NCBI RefSeq assembly: GCF_049243985.1
Contig: NC_135373.1
Coordinates: 9,221,501-9,285,500 of the forward strand
From: Paroedura picta
Taxonomy: Eukaryota > Chordata > Lepidosauria > Squamata > Gekkonidae
Reading direction: 5' to 3'
DNA length: 64,000 nt
Shown here: positions 32,146 to 43,402 of the stretch, in pieces
How the letters are laid out: each line of letters begins with the position of its first letter
Position numbering within the stretch: position 1 is the stretch's first letter
Notes under the pieces: model-generated
The model's input: only the letters and a program-made list of their open reading frames with translations
Told to the model about the DNA's origin: nothing
The model's database searches: none
Made by a program: the position numbers and the translations under genes

Positions 32146-32734
32146 TATTGATATAAAAAGCTTTACTTCTGAATTTGTCTGAAGGATTTGAATTTATGCT
32201 TTCATTGGTTTCACTGTTAAACCTAACCATCAAAGATTTCCTTTTTCGGTGACATTCTGTGGCTTTATACTCAGATTCTGGTATCAGTTTTCCCCCTCCC
32301 TAAATCTTCAAATTTGTGAAACTTGTCTCATGTACTATGTAAATAAAACAAAAGGCTGTCATAAAGATTTATTATTGAACAGAAATTGATGCCAGACTGC
32401 TGTAAAGCTGTATTACTACTATATAAATCTTTTGGAGAATGAATGTCCTTTGAAATTATACATATCAGAGCTGTTTTGTAATTATTCAGTTTTTTGACAA
32501 GAGCCTTTGCTTCACGAACAGGAGTTGTTGATACTCAACAAAGCTTGGGGAATTCCAATATAATTTTCATTAAAAAGCTTTAGTAGCATCGTTCTTGGCT
32601 GACCAACTCATTTCAGATAAATTGTTCACAATATTAATATCTTTCTTCATATTCTCCTTTAATTTTATCCGTCTTTGTGGTGAGGCAACTAGGAATAGAT
32701 AAGCTGTTTTATGAAGCTTAAAGAAACCTACACA

Positions 32735-33470
32735 CATAGAATCATAGATCAGGAAGGTACCTTCAGGGTCATCTGCAAATAAGTTGAACAGCACAGGGTC
32801 CCGGACAGATCCCTGAGGCACTCCACTCATCACTTCTGTCCAAGAGGATGATGAACCATTAACAAGCTCCCTTTGTGTGTGATTTGTCAACCAGTTCTCA
32901 ATCCACCTAACAGAAATATGATCCATACCACATTTTCCAACTTGTCAACATGAATATCATGTGGAACCTTATTAAAAGCTTCTCTGAAATTGAGAAACTA
33001 TATCCACAGCATTCCCCTGATCCAGCAAGGTAGTAACATTTTCATAAAAAGAGATAAGGATAGTCTGGCATGGCTTATTCTTGAGAAAGCCATACTGACT
33101 CTTAGTAATCACAGCCTTCTGCTCTAGCTGCTCAAGGACTGACTGTTTGATGGTCTATTCTAAAAATCTGCCAGCTATATATGATGCATCGGTATTTACC
33201 TGGATCCTCCTTTCCCCCCTTCTTGAAGATGGGGACAATATTTGCCTGGCTCCAGTCTTCTGGCATTTCACCTGTTCTCCAAGAATTTTCAAAAATAATG
33301 GACAGAGGTTCACAAATTACATCTGCAAGTTCTTTTAGTACTCTTGGATGAAATTCATCCAGCCCAGGGGACTGGCTGTTTCTGTGCAACACACTGCTGT
33401 ATCTGCAACAATTAAATTCAAACTGGGAGTGGTGCAAGGAACCCATTTGGGTTAATTGTTCATTTCATGA
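32735..33470 (-). mobile_element. CR1 LINE reverse-transcriptase fragment
   Basis: On the minus strand the words SPGLDEFHPRVLKELADVIC and VPIFKKGGKEDPGKYR, then [20 protein letters not shown], are CR1 reverse-transcriptase blocks. The frame shifts between the two parts, so it is a decayed fragment. The YxDD active site is not seen. Confidence 0.8.
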
Positions 33471-33544
33471 AATCTTGCTTGCTCACCACTTAGGTACTTA
33501 TATCCAACTTGTGCTCTCCCAGCTGCACTGTCTCTAGATTGGAG

Positions 33545-33760
33545 ATGGGATAGGTGCTAGCTTTTAAAGCCCTAAACAGTCTGGGATGCTCATATCTTTG
33601 GAACCAACTCTTCCATTATGCCCACCAAAGAATACTAAGATCTGTAATCAGAATTTGCTCAGGATCCTTGGACCCTAAGAGGTCAAACTGGTCTCAACCA
33701 AGACCAAGGCTTTTTTTTAGTCCTGATCCTGATCTGGTGGAATGTTCTGCCTGGTTGGGT
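33545..33760. repeat. Dispersed repeat of unknown class
   Basis: AAAGCCCTAAACAGTCTGGG and onward is familiar from lizard genomes, but I cannot name the family. A hAT element is inserted at its right edge. Confidence 0.35.
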
Positions 33761-33764
33761 AGAA

Positions 33765-34072
33765 TAGTGATCCCCAACCTGTGGGCCGCGGACCACATGT
33801 GGTCCTTTGACTAATTGGAGGTGGGCCCCGAAGGACGTCTTTCCCCCCCCCCCCGGCCCTTTACTTCACCCCCCCCCAGCCCTTTACAACACACTTCATT
33901 GTTGTAGAGTGTCTGTATCTTATTTTGAAGGGATGTTTAAACATTACCATAGCGATCAGAGAGCATTAGGGCAGTGGTTGAGAGTAGAGGAGTAAACTAC
34001 CCCCCCCCCCCCACCGGGCCTCAGTAAAAGGCATTGAGTGGTTCCCGGTGATAAAAAGGTTGGGGACCACTG
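33765..34072. mobile_element. Non-autonomous hAT element
   Basis: Terminal inverted repeats TAGTGATCCCCAACC (left) and GGTTGGGGACCACTG (right) are flanked by an 8-bp target duplication with one mismatch (GGGTAGAA at 33757-33764, TGGTAGAA at 34073-34080). The centre is poly-C rich and non-coding. Confidence 0.8.
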
Positions 34073-34616
34073 TGGTAGAACATTCATAACTAAAATTTCT
34101 TCCCATTAAATTCTACCCATACATTGCCCTCTAGTGCCGAAAAGTCACTTGGCTAGCTAATGCTTCAACCAGAACTCAAAATGCAGGTACAGCCGAGACA
34201 ATGACCTTTATTTGGATTCCAAACAGGAAGATCCCAGCAGATGAGCCCCCTGAAGTCTTCAAAGATCATCAGTTTCCAAATCCATTTAATATATTCTTCT
34301 GCATACTAAAAATACATTTTGCTATTGTCCCAGAGCACACAGGTGAAGATACACTATCGATAACTTTATTTGTTATTCGCAGATCTTCAGTACAGTTCTT
34401 TCAACGTAGGGATTTTCTTCCGTTTCATTCTGTGATTACTGAGGCATAATATACTTCCTTAGTCACTTGCATAGTTGCTATCATAACCTGACCCATAAAT
34501 CTTAAGGCTAGTTTGCTTGTTAACTGTAGCTGAATATCAATCAACCTCTATTTTAAACACCTTCATAATTAACTAAGGGACACACCACCTCTCAGTGTAC
34601 TGTGATATCTCTACCT

Positions 34617-35215
34617 TTGTTGTTGTTGTTGTTAGGTGCGAAGTCGTGTCTGACCCATCGCGACCCCATGGACAATGATCCTACAGGCGCTCCTGTCTTC
34701 TTCCACAGTGGTCCCCAACCACCGAGCCGCGGCTCCCTGTCCCCGCCCCCCCCCCCCACAGCAAGAAACTTCCCAGGCCTCAAGCAAATCGGCCGCCAAA
34801 GTGGCCGATTTGCTTGCGGCCCGGCAAGCTTCTTTTTGTGGGGGGGGGAGAGGGAAGCGCAGCTGCAGGCACAAACGCACATGCACAGCAGGAAATTGCC
34901 ATGCATGCGCGTTTGTGGCCGCGCATGGTGCAAACGCACCTGCCGCGCCCTCCTTCCCACCGGTCCGCAGCCTAAAAAAGGACGCGGACGACTGCTGTAC
35001 CATTCCCCGTGGTCCATTTAAGTTTGCACCTACTGTTTCAGTGACTCCATCCAGCCACCTCATTCTCTGTCGTCCCCTTCTTCTTTTGCCCTCAATTGCT
35101 CCCAGCATAAAGCTCTTCTCCAGGGAGTCCTTCATTCTCATGAGGTGGCCAAAGTATTTGAGTTTCATCTTCAGGATCTGGTCTTCTAAGTAGCAGGCAG
35201 GGCTGATCTCTCTAG
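34617..35215 (-). mobile_element. BovB LINE 3' fragment with a nested hAT
   Basis: The minus-strand frames read MKLKYFGHLMRMKDSLEKSF and GKRRRGRQRMRWLDGVTETV, the end of BovB ORF2. The tail AAC repeat lies at the left edge. It is interrupted at 34706-34994 by a hAT element. Confidence 0.85.
34706..34994. mobile_element. Non-autonomous hAT element nested in BovB
   Basis: The left end CAGTGGTCCCCAACCACCGA matches the element at 33765. The right end is eroded (GGACGCGGACGACTG). Comparison with intact BovB shows the break in CTCTACCA; the flanks TTCTTCCA and CTGTACCA are a decayed 8-bp duplication. The interior is very GC-rich. Confidence 0.65.
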
Positions 35216-35464
35216 CTTTACCTACAATTTAATCTTATCGATTAAAATCCCAAAATATTGAAGCCCTTCAATGCTTCACTGTGCTATCACAGGTAGTTTT
35301 TTCCTCTACCCCAGGGATGGCCAAACTGTGACTCTGAATCTAGATTGGTGCTACTCAGCTGGTAGGATGTGTGTCATTAATGGTCTATTCTTGCAAGAGA
35401 AATCATGCTCAGTGTGGCAAGGTCATATCACGTGATGAGGGATAGGAGTCGCAGCCTAGGATCA

Positions 35465-35665
35465 CTGTAGGGGTAGTCCATAAACACCTAGTTTCTTTAA
35501 ATGAAACTATGAAGTCCTCTGGGCCAAATGAATTGCATCCAAAGGTACTAAGAGAACTTGTGGATGAATGCATCATCATGACATCTATAGCTGGCAGATT
35601 TGTCGGTCCTTGAGCAGCTAGAGCAGAAGGCTGTGATTACTAAGAGTCAGTATTCATCTGCAGGC
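35465..35665 (+). mobile_element. CR1 LINE fragment
   Basis: AAGTCCTCTGGGCCAAATGA and GAATTGCATCCAAAGGTACT correspond to the SPGLDEFHPKVL block of CR1. It is decayed. Confidence 0.6.
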
Positions 35666-35689
35666 TATAGAGATCAGCATTCCAGGGGG

Positions 35690-36075
35690 AAATGACTGTT
35701 TTGGAGGTGGAATTTTGCTATGACAGCTCATCCCCGGGCAACAGAGATCAGTCCTTCTGGATGAAAGGGCTCCTTGGGAGGGGGGATTCTGTGGCATTGT
35801 GCCCCATGGAGGTTCAGGGATGCCAGCCTGCAGGTGGGACCGGGAGAATCCCCAGAATGAAAGCTCCTCTGCACACAGCAGAGATTAGTTTCCCTTAGAG
35901 GAAAGGGCTGCTTGAGAGAGGGTATGTGTCTCTTTGGCATTGTACTCCATGGAGGTAAAAGGATGCCAGCCTCCAGGTGGGACCTGGTGATCTCCCAGAA
36001 TGAAAGCTCCTCTCCAGACTGCAGAGATCAGTTCCCCAAGTGGAAAAGGCTGTTTGGGAAGGTGTCCCCAGGCAT
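35690..36075 (+). repeat. Tandem array, about 2.7 units of about 141 bp
   Basis: The marker AGAGATCAGT / AGAGATTAGT recurs near 35742, 35880 and 36022, and GGTGGGACC recurs at 35833 and 35976, so the period is 138-143 bp. The unit belongs to the GGTGGGACCTGG dispersed family (2730, 49255, 57615). Confidence 0.6.
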
Positions 36076-36282
36076 ATTCTCTATAACTTGTAAACCTCAT
36101 TTTTTTTTCCCACAAAGGAACATTGACATATTGACTCTATTTGCATTTTCAAACCATGCCATCGGCCTGACTTTGACTCCCATGTAGCCCTTTGCTTATG
36201 TGTTTGTGGATAACATGCAGTTGAAGACCTTTCTCATTATGTTTTAGATATTACTGAAACCAAAGACCACATTCTTAACTAG

Positions 36283-36405
36283 AAGAAGAGCTGGTTCTTA
36301 TATGCTGCTTTTCTCTACCTGAAGGGTGGTATATGACCCCTAAAGGTATAAGCAGAATTTCAAGTCAATATGATGGTAACTGTTGGAGGTGCTCTGAGGC
36401 TCTTG
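36283..36405 (+). mobile_element. SINE tail scrap joined to an L1 scrap
   Basis: 36283-36326 is a SINE tail in reverse (AAGAGCTGGTTCTTATATGC). 36327-36405 repeats the L1 sequence at 24730-24810 almost exactly (GGTGGTATATGACCCCTAAA). Confidence 0.55.
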
Positions 36406-36411
36406 GGATAA

Positions 36412-36822
36412 TAATAAGACTTGGTTCTTATATGCCACTTTTCTCTACCCCAAGGAGTCTCAACGTAGCTTACAGTCGCCTTCCCTTTCCTCTCCCCACA
36501 ACAGAAACCCTGTGAGGTGCGTGAGCCTGAGAGAGCCCTGATATTACTAAAGAAGAAGAGTTGATTCTTATATGCTACTTTTCTCTACCCAAAGAGTCTC
36601 AAAGTGGCTCACAGTCGCCTTCCCTTTCCTCTCTCCACAGCAGACCCCCTGTGAGGGAGGTGAGGCTGAGAGAGCCCTGATATTACTTCTCTCTCAGAAC
36701 AGCTTTATCAGTGCCGTGGCGAGCCCAAGGTCACCCAGCTGGCTGCATGTGGGGGAGCGGGGAATCAAGCCCAGCTCGCCAGATTAGAAGTCCACACTCC
36801 TAATTGCTACACCGCTGGCTCT
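36412..36822 (-). mobile_element. tRNA-derived SINE with a duplicated 140-bp tail module
   Basis: TTCTTATATG occurs at 36425 and again, as TTCTTATATG, at 36565, exactly 140 bp apart. The junction between the modules reads ATATTACTAAAGAAGAAGAG. The right-hand copy continues into the tRNA-like head. The same junction recurs at 45080, 52205 and in the array at 59621. Confidence 0.8.
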
Positions 36823-37208
36823 CAACTAGATTTATATTGGGCCAACATTTTTATACTGACATAGATAAATTAGTCTTTCTGTTAACAGATACCAATCTTT
36901 TGACTAGTTATAATGTGTCATCATTTGCACTGGCTGCAAGGAAAATTCGAGCCAAACTTACCCCATCAGACAGTTAATAGTTTTAACTTTTTAGTGCTTG
37001 ATATTTAATGGGATCTGACATTTCTACATCACAGGGGAGGGCGGTATATGACTATAAGAAATCAATCAAATTAAATAAATAAATGAATGAATAAATAAAT
37101 AATACCTTTGTTTCTACTGTTTTATTGCTTTATCAGATATTGCTTTAATCTATATATTCTGTATATACATTGTAATACATTCCTGTGTACACAGGAAAGC
37201 TTACACCC

Positions 37209-37521
37209 AGAGAGCCAGTTTGGTGTAGTGGTTAGGAGTGCGGACTTCTAATCTGGCATGCCGGGTTCAATTCTGCGCTCCCCCACATGCAACCAGCTGG
37301 GTGACCTTGGGCTCACCACGTCACTGATAAAACTGTTCTGACCGGGCAGTGATATCAGTGCTCTCTCAGCCTCACCCACCCCACAGGGTGTCTGTTGTGG
37401 GGAGAGGAATAGGCAGGCGACTGTAAGCCACTTTGAGCCTCCTTCGGGTAGGGAAAAGCAGCATATAAGAACCAACTCTTCTTCTTCTTCTTCTTCTTCT
37501 TCTTCTTCTTCTTCTTCTTCT
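37209..37521 (+). mobile_element. tRNA-derived SINE, well-preserved copy
   Basis: Head GAGCCAGTTTGGTGTAGTGG (A box), GGTTCAATTCTGC (B box), body CTCTCTCAGCCTCACCCACC, tail AAAGCAGCATATAAGAACCA, then (TTC)n of about 40 bp. It serves as the reference copy for this family in the window. The tail shows no likeness to the BovB 3' end here, so its LINE partner is unclear. Confidence 0.88.
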
Positions 37522-37876
37522 AAGAGCCTTTGTCTATAAAAAATAAAATCTATTAGTACTTTCATGCATAAATATCAATATTTCCCACATCAAAACTGAT
37601 GATGTGTTTGGCATCAAGCCACTGGCTTTTTCATGTCTCAGGACACGTAAGGCAGAAAGCAGTCCCCATGGTAACCAGGCACTCAGTAGCAGAAGACAGA
37701 GAGGCAAGACCTCAGAGCTTGGAAGGGAAGCTGGGAGTCTCTGACCAGCCCGGTGGGCAATTCCTACAAAGGCCAGGTGGTGGCAGCAGTTGAACAAAAA
37801 AAGAGAAAAGCCCTTTCATTTATTGGAAAAGCTTTGGAAGGCACAGTGGAAATCACTGAGCCTTTGTGGAGAGTGG

Positions 37877-37999
37877 CATATAAATAAATACATACATACA
37901 TACATACATACATACATACATACATACATACATACATACATGAATGAATGAATGAATGAATGAATGAATGAATGAATGAATGAATGAATGAATGAATGA
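37877..37999. repeat. (CATA)n then (ATGA)n microsatellite
   Basis: A compound tetranucleotide tract of about 120 bp: ACAT repeats first, then GAAT repeats. Confidence 0.95.
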
Positions 38000-38194
38000 A
38001 ATAGGGCCTGCAAGTCAGAGAAGGACTGTTCCGCCACAAAATATTATTTAAGTTCTGTCTCAATAAAAGTGCAAATGGAAGCAATGAATCACTATGAATA
38101 TTTCTTCGGAATGAACCAGATGAATTGCTGAGTATACCTCTTGTTAGGGAATTATGGACTGGAGAGAGGAAAATTAGCTAGACTTCAAAGGAGC

Positions 38195-38350
38195 ATGGAA
38201 GAGCATGAGGTCATCAGATCTCAGAAGCTAAACAGGATCGGTACTTGGGTGGGAGACCACCAAGAAAGGCTCTGAAGAAGAAGGCCATGGCAAGCCATGT
38301 CTGCTTCTCATGGGCTTGGAAAGCTATCAGTTGGTGTGACTTGACAGACC
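38195..38350 (+). mobile_element. 5S-rRNA-derived SINE
   Basis: CAGATCTCAGAAGCTAAACA and TGGGTGGGAGACCACC match the 5S rRNA internal promoter. The 3' half GGCAAGCCATGTCTGCTTCT and TGTGACTTGACAGACC is shared with 54390-54560. Confidence 0.75.
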
Positions 38351-38501
38351 ATAAGTGAGCCCCCTCATAGCTTTGAGGTGAGGATCTTAAATGAACACAC
38401 TATCTGAAATGTCTATACATATAAAGGGACTCAAGATGTCAGCAAATCAAACACTCAGAAATAATGCCATAGAAGGTTGAAAAATGAAACATCATTCTAG
38501 A

Positions 38502-38590
38502 ACTGCCTTTCTCAACCTTTTTCCCATTGAAAAATCCCTGAAATATTCTTCAGATCAAGAAGCCTTAAAGTGGAACAATTGCGCAGACTA
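38502..38590 (+). mobile_element. hAT-like element fragment
   Basis: TTTCTCAACCTTTTTCCCAT and CCTGAAATATTCTTCAG match the fragment at 44364-44490. The start resembles the TCTCAACC end of hAT elements. No target duplication was found. Confidence 0.45.
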
Positions 38591-38754
38591 CGGTAGGGAA
38601 TCAGAGCTGTTTGTTTTCTAGTACTTGATGCTTTTCATTCTAAATGTTGAACATGGGGCTGCATGAAGCTGCCTTATAACTCAGTCAATTTCTGGTCCAT
38701 CAAAAAGTCAGTATGAGATCAAGATGGTTAAGTCTGTAGTTGGAGAAAAGAGCA

Positions 38755-38925
38755 AGAGTCCACTCCAGTAGCACCTTAAAAATTTACAAATTTGGGGAAG
38801 GGCTCTCAGGAGTCACTGCTCCTGAGGGACTCAACAGGGACTGTTGAAAGATCCTCCTGTGGCAAAACTTTTGTTAGTCTTTATGGTGCTACTGGATTCT
38901 TGCTGTTTTCTACTGCCAAAGCCAG
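38755..38925. mobile_element. Two Penelope-like tails in inverted order
   Basis: 38755-38800 (GTCCACTCCAGTAGCACCTT) is the tail in reverse. 38869-38905 (GTTAGTCTTTATGGTGCTAC) is the same tail forward. They lie head-to-head within 170 bp. Confidence 0.45.
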
Positions 38926-39279
38926 CAGTATCTACTCTGATGAAGAGCAGCTGTCCATGGTCTCAGGTAGAGGCCTTACCTAAGGGTTACTCCCTCTTAA
39001 GTGAAGATGATACACAGAAAGAGATACCAGGGTATATGGGGGGTATTAGTCCTCATTGACTTTCAATATTAGTTCTCATTGACTTTCATCTACCCAGTTC
39101 TGTCCTGGCAGAATGGCAATTGATTTGTTTTTTTCTGCCTAATAGCAGTAATTTACTTCCCTGCTTGTTTGTAATTATCTAAAGTTTCGGGCTTAACGTA
39201 ATCTTTGCAGAATCTGTGTTCACTTTACCTTCTGATCTTTGACCCCTCTCCAGTGTCTTTTATAATCTCATCATAAAGC

Positions 39280-39415
39280 TTGAGTCCAGTGGAATCTTTA
39301 AGATCAAAGTTTTATTATGGGAACAAGCGTTTGGGTGCATGCACACTTTTCAAGATCTGAACAACTCTGTGTACACAGGAAAGCTTACACCCAGAAATAA
39401 ACCTTGCTGGTCTTT
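39280..39415 (-). mobile_element. Penelope-like element tail with decayed hammerhead-like hairpin
   Basis: In reverse complement: AAGTGTGCATGCACCC, then AAACGCTTGTTCCC, then the tail ending in CACTGGACTCAAGCTT. GTGTGCATGCAC is a strong hairpin in the place of stem II. Confidence 0.45.
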
Positions 39416-40365
39416 TAATAAAAAAAAGAAATAACACATGAAAAAAACTGAATCCAAATATTACATCTCAATAGGAATAATGGTTTTCTCCTGGTCAAAA
39501 AAATCGAGTGTAATATGGAGCCAATATTAAGAATAGTACATTGTACAATATCTGCATTGTACCCTTATATGCCAAGAAAATGGATCAATCAACCAAAACG
39601 GGGAGGGGGGAGACCCACACTGCAGATTAGGGTTTCCAGTTGCCTCCAAGTAACTGCTGGGGGGATGGGTTGCTTCCAGAAACAGGGAGGTATTTCAGCA
39701 AAGTACCTATCTGACTCTGCATGGAGTTTTTGCCCCCAAAACAGAGCATTGCCCTTAATGTCATTTCTAGGTTATATAGAGATATTAGTATAATTTTCAG
39801 TGTCCCTTTCTTTTTTGGGGGAGGGGGTAATTCCCTTACACACTGGCCAGCTGAACAGCACCAGAGAGGTGGGACTGGGCATCAGGAGACCCCTCCCCAC
39901 ACTGGGAGGTATGTCAACCATATTTGCATGTGACCAACCACAGGTTACAGTTAGGTAAGAAAATAAAATATGTTAGAAAATGCAAATATTTCCCCACATA
40001 GTTGATTAATGCTAGAAGGACAACATTCTGTCAAACACATAGCCAACCCACTTCTTCATTAAGGCACATGGGAGACAGCATTCATAGTAAATACTGTCAG
40101 CCTTTCTCCAAATTATGCTGAGGCTCCTATAGGACATGCATAGGACACTGGAAGTGCTCATCTGGACCAGGGCCTGTTTTAGAAACATAAGAGGCCTCCA
40201 AGAAGAGGCCTGGTCCATAGAATCGATTAAGGTCCCTAGTGTCCTACATCTTTATACTGCTCCACGATATAAATAAAAGCCTAAGGGGGGTGGGCTCAGT
40301 CCAGGATAGCTTACAGGAGTCAACGAATGGCCTCTGGCACCTGGACTGACAAGCAGAAGAGCTAA

Positions 40366-40856
40366 TCAGAAGGCGCTTTGCGCCTTCCGATTCGCCCCTC
40401 TGCCATTCCCCGTGGGACGCGCCAAGTAGGCAGCCATCAAGGGGAGGCTTCAGCCCAGGCCCCAGAGCAGGCCCACCGCTTCAGGGAGGCAGCGGGCTGC
40501 TCCAAGCCCTGCCTCGAAGCCCAGGGACTCGCAGAGCAGGGCGGGCCAGTGGGGGGGCCAGTGGAGGAGACTTAGGCACGACCCTCGGAGCAGGCCCATG
40601 CCAAAGCCGGGGACTTGTGGGGGAGGGGCCAGGAAGTGGAGACTTCGGCGCGGGCCTTAGAGCAGGCCCGCCATGTCAGAGACGCGGCGAGCCTGCTCCG
40701 AGGCCCATGCTGAAGCTGGGGACTCTCAGGGGAGGGGGGCGGGCAGGGGACTTGTGGGGGAGGGGGGAGGGGCGGAGGCTTCAGAGGGGAAGGGGGGTGG
40801 GGGGGCTGCCCCGGCCCCTTCAAAGCCCATCCTTATTGACGGGCTTTGAAGCCTAG
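40366..40856 (+). mobile_element. Non-autonomous Helitron-like element, both ends visible
   Basis: The element starts TC after A (40365) and ends CTAG (40853-40856) before T (40857), as Helitrons inserted between A and T do. The 3' hairpin is a perfect 8-bp stem CAAAGCCC (40821-40828) and GGGCTTTG (40841-40848) with a 12-nt loop, 4 nt before CTAG. The 5' end also holds a palindrome GAAGGCG-CTTTG-CGCCTTC. The 491-bp interior is very GC-rich and non-coding. Confidence 0.6.
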
Positions 40857-40949
40857 TAGTTAACATTATATCACTGTAGGTAAAGGAGCCAACTGTATGT
40901 TTAACATTTTTGTTCCTGTATTTTATGTCTGCTGCTTTATTTATTATGC

Positions 40950-40993
40950 CTGACCACTGATAAAGGCAGCGATGCCGAAACGCATTTGGTCAG
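40950..40993 (+). ncRNA. Hammerhead-ribozyme-like motif, Penelope type (copy a)
   Basis: Stem I is CTGACCA (40950-40956) with TGGTCAG (40987-40993), 7 of 7 paired. The core CTGATAA (40957-40963) departs from CTGANGA at the position of the essential G. Stem II is GGCA and TGCC around a GCGA tetraloop (40965-40976). GAAA follows (40977-40980), then a minimal stem III (CGCATT). The fold is intact, but the core change predicts an inactive relic. Confidence 0.6.
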
Positions 40994-41100
40994 CAGAAGC
41001 ATTGATATGAATATCCACTTGGATTTTAATGAGGCTATATTTCAAGCCTTGTCTTTTTAATTTTAATAAATATTAATATTTAATTTCACAACACATTTTA

Positions 41101-42079
41101 CCCTACAGAGGCTTGAGCACATTCTCCTTATGTTGACCCTTTTTTGGGGGGAGGGGGTTGTATATCTTCATACTTCCATAATATAGAATTCATTTTTTTC
41201 TATTATCTCCTTCTAGTATCCCCTCAACCACTGTCTCTTCACAGCAGTGGAGATCCCTGGTGACATTCTAATTACCCAAATGGGAATGATTGGAGCTCAT
41301 TTGGGTTGGAAGAGGTAATAAACTGGAAGCCAGGGTCTTATCCAACACCCAGGACTGCAGCTGCTTATCTGTGTGTCCCAAGCTTGTAAAATGTTCAAGG
41401 AAAAGCACATTCCTTCTTTGAAACCTAACGCACCTTCTGCATTCACAAATCTGTTTCTTTACAGGTCTCATAATGAAATTGGCATCTATCAGATGGCAGG
41501 CTGGATTGCATACAATTCACAAACGATTTTATCAAGTACCTCCTCTGTTTCAAAGAGCCATAAAAATGTGAGTGCGAAGGCAAAGACATCAAACTGGGTT
41601 ACTGCAAGGGGGATTACGGGCTTAGTTTTACTATCAGCTCCAATCTTATCTGTACGTAGAGGAAGGTTTCGATCCACGTCTGACCAGAATGTCCTTGAGA
41701 TGTCTAGGTCTTCGGTAAGTGAAGAGTGGGATAGAATGGCATCTAGGAATGTAAGATAAAAGATGCTAGTGTTTAGTAATGATTTAAAAACAAACCTGTG
41801 CGTCTCTGCCATTGTAAGTCAATGGGGTAATCATCTTATCGGCATTGCCGCCTCTAATTACTGGTGTTGATAATGAAGACCTAATGGTGTGTTTGTATGT
41901 TTTTTTGCTTTATTAAAGGAATGTTAGGTGACTTTTTTTAAATTGTGGAATCTTTTTTTTCTAATTTCCAATTTTATTTATAGTCCATTTCATCAAAATA
42001 CGTTTGACAACCTCAGAAAGGGACATGTTAATAGACTATTAAGTTACATTTACAAATAATAATTTCCAGCTGTATTTGT
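41101..42079. other. No gene recognised
   Basis: Open frames of 128 (+, 41373) and 107 (-, 41489) residues overlap each other here; neither has a domain or flanking splice signals that I trust. The 3' side runs into AT-rich sequence at the BovB target site. Confidence 0.35.
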
Positions 42080-42087
42080 ATTTGTTG

Positions 42088-42736
42088 TCAATTCCTGGCA
42101 AATAGATGGGGAAGAAATGGAGATAGTGACAGATTGTATTTTACTGAGCTCCAAGATCACTGCAGATGGGGACTGCAGCAAAGAAATTAAAAGACGCTTG
42201 CTCCTGGGGAGGAAAGCTATGGCAAATCTAGACAGCATCCTAAAAAGCAGAGACATCACCCTGCCAACAAAAGTGTGTTTACTCAAGGCTATGGTCTTCC
42301 CAGTACCAATGTATGGCTGTGAAAGTTGGACCATAAGGAAGGCCGAGCGTCAAAGAATTGAGGCTTTTGAACTCTGGTGCTGGAGAAGACTCTTGCGAGT
42401 CCCTTGGACTGCAAGACGAACACACCGGTCAGTTCTAGAGGAGATCAGCCCTGACTGCTCCTTAGAAGGCCAGATCCTGAAGATGAAACTCAAATACTTT
42501 GGCCACCTCGTGAGAAGGAAGGACTCCCTGGAGAAGAGCCTAATGCGGGGAGCGATGGAGGGCAAAAGAAGAAGGGGACGACAGAGAATGAGGTGGCTGG
42601 ATGGAGTCACTGAAACAGTCGGTGCAAACTTAAATGGACTCCGGGGAATAGTAGAGGACAGGAAGGCCTGGAGGATCATTGTCCATGGGGTCGCGATGGG
42701 TCGGACACGACTTCACACCTAACAACAGCAACAACA
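42088..42736 (+). mobile_element. BovB LINE, 5'-truncated, with 8-bp target duplication
   Basis: Covers the last 200 codons of ORF2 (MEIVTDCILLSSKITADGDC to GVAMGRTRLHT), open throughout, and ends in an AAC-type tail. ATTTGTTG at 42080-42087 and 42737-42744 is the target duplication. The sequence is very close to the full copy at 15967, so it is also young. Confidence 0.9.
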
Positions 42737-42744
42737 ATTTGTTG

Positions 42745-43169
42745 AAGAATATATAGAAAAAAGTCACTAAATCCCCTACAAAGTTGCTGAGTCCTATCTC
42801 ATTTCCCCTTATAAATCATAACCGATAGTCATAAATCCATAATTATACTTTTCCCCTGATATACTCTATCCAAAGCTTCCATATTGTCTTAAAGTCCAAT
42901 ATTTATCTTCCACATATATTGTCTATTTTGCCATCTTGGCAAGCTCTTACATTTTCACCTGCCAATCAAATATAGTGGGTATTATTTAACTTCCAATTTT
43001 TTGCCCCTACTATCATTGCCATCGTTGTCAAGTATCTAATTATCTCTCCATATTTTTTATATTTTCCCTTGACCAAAACTCCTAAAAGATAAGCATCTGG
43101 ATTTAAGTCTACGGTTTCTTAAGGATTTTTGAGGAGTAACCCCTGTCCATAAACTGTCTCACCAGCAGA
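42745..43169. other. No gene; AT-rich
   Basis: AT-rich and C-poor. It may be a decayed LINE part, but I cannot name it. Confidence 0.3.
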
Positions 43170-43402
43170 CGAACATAAGAAGAGCTCTGCTGGATCAGAT
43201 CAATGGTCCATCTCTTTCCCACAGCAGCCAACCAGTTCCTCTGAACAGCCAACAACCAAGTATAGAAGCTGAGGCCTTCACCTGATGCAGCATCCTGGAT
43301 CTTGGATTCAGAGCACTAGCACCTCTGAATGTGGAGGTTCCCCTCAGTCTAGTAATCATTGATAGACTTATCCCCCATGAATTAATCTAATCCCTTTAAA
43401 GT
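43170..43402 (+). repeat. Dispersed 'ACATAAGAAGAGC' repeat
   Basis: GAACATAAGAAGAGCTCTGC, GGATCAGATCAATGGTCCAT and ATTGATAGACTTATCCCCCA make up a common squamate repeat, probably a LINE tail. Related copies are at 49535-49630 and 51855-52015. Confidence 0.5.

Noticed and set aside
37877-37999. Spaced direct repeats reminiscent of an array
   Set aside because: Simple tetranucleotide microsatellite; no CRISPR-like spacers, and the genome is vertebrate.
41373-41812. Open frames of 128 (+) and 107 (-) codons
   Set aside because: They overlap each other in opposite directions, with no splice support and no recognised domain.
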